Assembly: GCA_004802705.1 (NCBI GenBank)
Contig: SGPL01000052.1
Coordinates: forward strand, 1 to 64,000
Length of the DNA: 64,000 bases
From: Bondarzewia mesenterica
Lineage: Eukaryota; Basidiomycota; Agaricomycetes; Russulales; Bondarzewiaceae
Reading direction: 5' to 3'
Under the pieces are notes generated by a model, which was not told the DNA's origin, ran no database searches, and saw nothing but the letters and a program-made list of their open reading frames with translations. Both the position numbers and the translations under genes were made by a program. This document shows, piece after piece, positions 60,301-64,000 of this stretch (the first letter of the stretch is position 1; each line of letters opens with the position of its first letter).

Positions 60301-60906
60301 GCGTGCGCGCACGCTGCTCGCAATGCGCTCTGCTCACAGTATGCGGTGATATATATGCACATTCTAGCTTTTGGGACTGTCGTGTGAGGCGTGCGCGCTT
60401 CATGGTGAGTATGTATATACTGATACACCCCTTGCGCTGGCGCCCGTTTCCTTTGCATTATTGACTACTATATATGTTGATTGTGCATACAGATGTATAC
60501 GGTACATATGCTTGTCTCATTTTATTGGTTTATTGACTTGGCAGCTCTGGATATCTTGCTTGCATTATTGGATATAAGTAACATTGCTTCCGGTATTGTG
60601 ACTGGTAGGAGAGGGATGCTTGCTTTTTTCCATCTATGCGCTTTTTATCTTCGAATGTATGTGTAACAGTTGATCTATACTCAAGCTTGAAAGCTGGTGT
60701 ACACATACCTGGTGGAGTTCGAACTATTGCAGATGCGCAAGTCAGATAGAGTTATGCCGATGTTATAAATTGAGTAATCCCGCACAACAGTACAACTATA
60801 GATACATGCGAATTTAATGCAATGAAGGGTGATCAAATGTCTCCGAACAGTCGTTTTCTATATGACGATGAGCATTGTGAAATACGCGAGTTATCGAAAG
60901 AGAAGC
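60301..60906. other. intergenic between convergent genes
   Basis: Gap between the NDK-like and Derlin 3' ends; no gene recognised. Confidence 0.45.
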
Positions 60907-61813
60907 TTACAAAGACTCTGGCGCATCACTCAAGACCGTGTGGCCTCCAACCATCTCGCGCGTCCACACATCGCGCACGAACCAGCCGACATGGCCGACG
61001 GCACACCCGATGAGGTCGCTGGCAGCGGCGCGCCAGGTACCGCTGAGCACCCAGGAGAAGGCGACGAGGGCGAAAGGGAGGTAAGGCGCAGTTATCGTGA
61101 TCAGGCCGAAGAGGGAGATTGGGGTTGATGGGTGGCGGCGCGACCAGAAGTAGATGGGGACGTAGGCGAGGGGCGACGAGAGGAAGGGGAGGTTGAAGAG
61201 GGGCGAGAGAGCCTAAGTTGGATAGATGGGTGATGAGTTAGGGTTGATAAAGTGTTTATTTCTCGAGGTTGGGCTTACGAGGAGCATTACGGAAGAGATG
61301 AGGAGGAGCCAAAAATAGTCGGCTTTGCGGTTCGCAAAGGATGACTCTTCAAGCATGCGGCTGTATCGCATGCTGGGACGAGCATCAACAAAAGCAAAGA
61401 AAAGAGAGACGGGAGAAAATCAAGCAAGACTTACAAGAAGAACATGTGGAACACGAAGTCTATGGATATAGAGCCGAAATAGAAGAAGTTAGTGAACACG
61501 CGCCATAGCTATGTGCGAAGTGTGGGACAGCGCGATAGTGAATCAGTCAGCATTGAAAAAATGTGGATTGTCCAGATAATGGCAGGGCACCTGGACGTTC
61601 GTAAATGCAGCTTTAAAGCTGAAGTAGAGCTGCAATGGGGTAACCAATTGGCATTGCTACACGGTCCAGGATTCGAATTCCATGTCAATTAGGCCTCACA
61701 TCTAAGGCGAATATGGCACGTACAACGGCAAGACTTGTGAGAACGGAGAGTACGAGCCACGTTCGGGTTACTGGGGGTATTTGGGTGACCCAAGCCTCGA
61801 TACCTACGGGCAT
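60907..61813 (-). CDS. Derlin (Der1-like) ER-associated degradation protein
   Basis: Minus strand. Starts MPVGIEAWVTQIPPVTRTWL, then VLSVLTSLAVVRAIFA, LQLYFSFKAAFTNVQ, LWRVFTNFFYFGSISIDFVF, HMFFF, RYSRMLEESSFANRKADYFW, LLLISSVMLLV, LSSPLAYVPIYFWSRRHPST, PISLFGLITITAPYLPFALV, AFSWVLSGTWRAAASDLIGC, AVGHVGWFVRDVWTREMVGG, HTVLSDAPESL-stop at 60907-60909. The WRVFTNFFYFG (W-R-x-x-T), RYSRMLEE and PFALVAFSWVLSG signatures define Derlins, rhomboid pseudoproteases lacking the catalytic Ser and His. They sit in the ER membrane and help move misfolded proteins to the cytosol. Three or four introns. The start at 61813 gives the normal short cytosolic N terminus. Confidence 0.92.
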
Positions 61814-62275
61814 CGTCGTAGGGTTGACTGGTGGTGAGCAAAGGAAGAGTGAGTGGGTCAGTACTATTCGCTGCCAGCGAACGTGGCAGTTATGACGACG
61901 TATGAGTTACGTAAGAATCTGATTTCCCCATCAGCTTTAATGTCAACTCTTGTTTTCTCATTCTCACTCTTATACAATGTCATTCAATACATGACCTAGA
62001 AAATCATGCCAAAAAGGTAGGCTTTGATCGTGCGCTAAAACAGCATATTACCACCAACCGTTTTCTGGTGTGGCACGGTCCATTTGAGAAATTGACAGCA
62101 AATTACAGATTACAATACAAGTCCGGGGATATACATAGCAACTAACTCGAAGCTCTCGAAAGAGTGACATCCGACAAGTAGGAGTAAAGACTGGATGAGC
62201 TCTCGATGGAGCTCCGGGTTTCAAATCTAATTATTCCTGTCAGCAGCAGCATCCCGATGCCAGATTCGTAGAAGC
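61814..62275. other. intergenic, nothing recognised
   Basis: 462 bases between two minus-strand genes; contains the Derlin promoter and the 3' flank of the next gene. Confidence 0.5.
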
Positions 62276-63918
62276 TCACTCGTCATCCTGGTTGGCCTCC
62301 CACAGCACTGACCAGGGACCATCAGGATCATTGTTCAGGGTGACACTCGATGCGGTCGTTGGCAGCGTCGGCTCAACGTCTCGCTGGTTGACAGTAGTTG
62401 TAGACAATGGTCGAAATTGTCTGGTATCGAGCTGTAGTGAGTATTCTGATTTCTCTGGCTCGGCTGGCGGAGCCAGCTTGCTGTCTTCAGAATCAAGGTA
62501 CGTGGGCCCCAGCTCTCCCTTGAAACTGATAACAAGGAGAAGAACCGCGGATAGGCCGGTAAGAACGGTCTGAGGGAAGTATCCAATGGTGTCTATTGAT
62601 CCTAGGATGAGTGACATATCCTGCAGGATCAAGTATGCTGTATACCTATCAGGAATCCTGAAGATCCAGGTGGTGAGTTATCCGTTGCATGCTCAAAATG
62701 TTTTTTTCACAACTTACCGTCAAAGCCAGGAGCATCGGGCATTGAATTTCTCAACTGAGGAAGCGCCAGAATAATGGCGAATGCATTGACTGAATAGATC
62801 TTCAGCGTCTTACTATTTACGCTCTTGGCAGCAAGCACCAGTTGCCCGAGGCTGATGTGCGTTAGCATCCAGTTCACTATCCACAATAGCAAAGCATATG
62901 TTCGCACGGCGGCCGTCCTTTTCAATTTGACGGTCATCTCGCGTGTGGGTACACGAGTGCCGTCCGAGAACGTGTGAAAGGTATCAACGTCCGTGGAGAT
63001 GACGTCGAAGCTGGTGGTCGCATCAACGGTGCTGAGCTTTCGGATTGGTATGGTCTCGTTCGTGACGGAATTCACTGCACGTATTGCGGTGGATAATTGA
63101 TATGTGTCGAATGGGTAAAGGTTGGTTTCGTGAATGTCCAGAACATGATCGCTGTCGAACTGTGACAGGGCTTGGATGCTTCGAGGGCAAGGATTTGAAT
63201 CATCTGGTCTCTGACTTGACTCGCAATTGAAACGCTACTGATGTCTGCCTCGTACCAGTATCACGAACGAACGGGAATTGCTCAGGGTCGTACTGCATAG
63301 TTGGTGTCCGACCACTGAATGTTTGACTATGAGGTATAGTTTTACTTTATGGAAAAATTCGCTCACCTGTCGATGTATATGTCCAAAGGGACATCTGGCA
63401 GACCACATCGCTGGCTTCTGTGGACTCCCTGAGACCCTGCTAACATATAAGCTTCCCCGCAGCCCACCACAGACCAGCGAAAAGTAATCGAAGGCTCGTC
63501 GATATCCACATCGACGTTCTCTCCAAGTAGCAGGATCTACAGACCATCCGAGATTTTTCGGCTTAAAATGCAGAATATGGATGATGATCGACAAGGCCAT
63601 GCTCACCCCAGGCTCATTCTGCGCTATGTCATCGAGCATACTTTGGAATATGACCTCCTCGCGACCTCCGATGAAAGCGAACGACACAGTGCCGATGAAG
63701 AATAGGGAACCCAGCGCGCACAACAAAATCAAGAAGGTCGCTCCGAGCGGCACGACTCCATTTCGTGCAGGATGGTTAGTTGCCATTTCCTGCGACGCCT
63801 TACTTACGGGTTTTGTGCCACCCATAAGGGCATGTGTATTTGAAGGGATAATGTTCTGTGAGTCAGACACAGGGCGTATGAGCCCCGTCGCGGAGAGGAA
63901 GGAACGGCGAAAGGACAT
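62276..63918 (-). CDS. fungal membrane protein, DUF4436-like
   Basis: Minus strand. Starts MSFRRSFLSATGLIRPVSDS; a membrane helix follows (LGATFLILLCALGSLFFIGT). Then, after an intron, ILLLGENVDVDIDEPSITFR, WSVVGCGEAYML, GLPDVPLDIYIDR, QYDPEQFPFVRDT, FDSDHVLDIHETNLYPFDTY, NETIPIRKLSTVDATTSFDV, two or three more hydrophobic segments (ALLLWIVNWMLTHISLGQL, VNAFAIILALPQLRNSMPD, DTIGYFPQTVLTGLSAVLLL), and an acidic tail ending WSVLWEANQDDE-stop at 62276-62278. The N-terminal helix, luminal DPxxF/LYPFDTY region and C-terminal helices match the DUF4436 pattern of basidiomycete proteins. Function is unknown. The exon after the first starts at an acceptor ending CTGTAG; other acceptors would break the frame. 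Confidence 0.7.
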
Positions 63919-64000
63919 GGTGGTGGTCCAACAAAGAGGGGGAACGGTTCATGTGCGCCGCCTTACCTTCACGCACAGACTGTGGATTTATGCTATACGT

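Overview
The window reads as nuclear DNA of a filamentous basidiomycete, most likely an Agaricomycete. Genes on both strands are split by many short introns (mostly about 45-70 bases, GT..AG), intergenic gaps are short, and the gene content is fungal: a GH115 glucuronidase relative, a microsomal P450, Fmp46, an AidB-like acyl-CoA dehydrogenase and fungal DUF4436-type membrane proteins. There are no bacterial operons, no rRNA and no tRNA that I could recognise. Isolated N bases (a cluster at 14842-17506, one at 39866) and probable one-base indels in runs show a draft-quality assembly.

Layout. 0-2 kb: a roughly 1.07 kb element bounded by near-perfect inverted repeats, next to a minus-strand gene remnant. 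2-6.5 kb: a GH115 gene with recognisable exons but four in-frame stops and about three frameshifts. 7-9.1 kb: a small orphan gene and a putative HLH-leucine zipper protein. 9-12 kb: a gene-poor gap. 12-20.5 kb: secreted PEBP-like protein, Rrp6 nuclease, cytochrome P450, Fmp46-like redox protein. 21-30 kb: FIST-like protein, RING-H2 E3 ligase, an orphan. 30-38.5 kb: ETF beta, mitochondrial processing peptidase beta, class III CoA-transferase, Aurora kinase. 39-45.7 kb: C2H2 zinc-finger protein and septin (head to head, both lacking a 5' end), chorismate mutase, DHHC palmitoyltransferase. 47-58 kb: Thi4, Nas2/PSMD9, AidB-like acyl-CoA dehydrogenase, hotdog thioesterase, Alg6, Tam41. 58.6-64 kb: NDK-like pseudoenzyme with a repetitive tail, Derlin, and a DUF4436-like membrane protein.

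The second half is dominated by housekeeping genes. Mitochondrial roles are frequent (ETF beta, MPP beta, Tam41, Fmp46), and fatty-acid or acyl-CoA chemistry recurs (ETF beta, CoA-transferase, AidB-like dehydrogenase, thioesterase). Alg6 and Derlin belong to ER glycosylation and quality control. I see no biosynthetic cluster; the genes are neighbours rather than a pathway.

The most unusual signal is in the DHHC palmitoyltransferase. The invariant Trp after the DHHC-Cys-Pro motif can be restored only if a single T at 44866 is a one-nucleotide exon between two canonical introns; the same gene also appears to use a GC-AG intron. Other points worth a look are the NDK-like protein whose catalytic His is Met, and the decayed GH115 gene.
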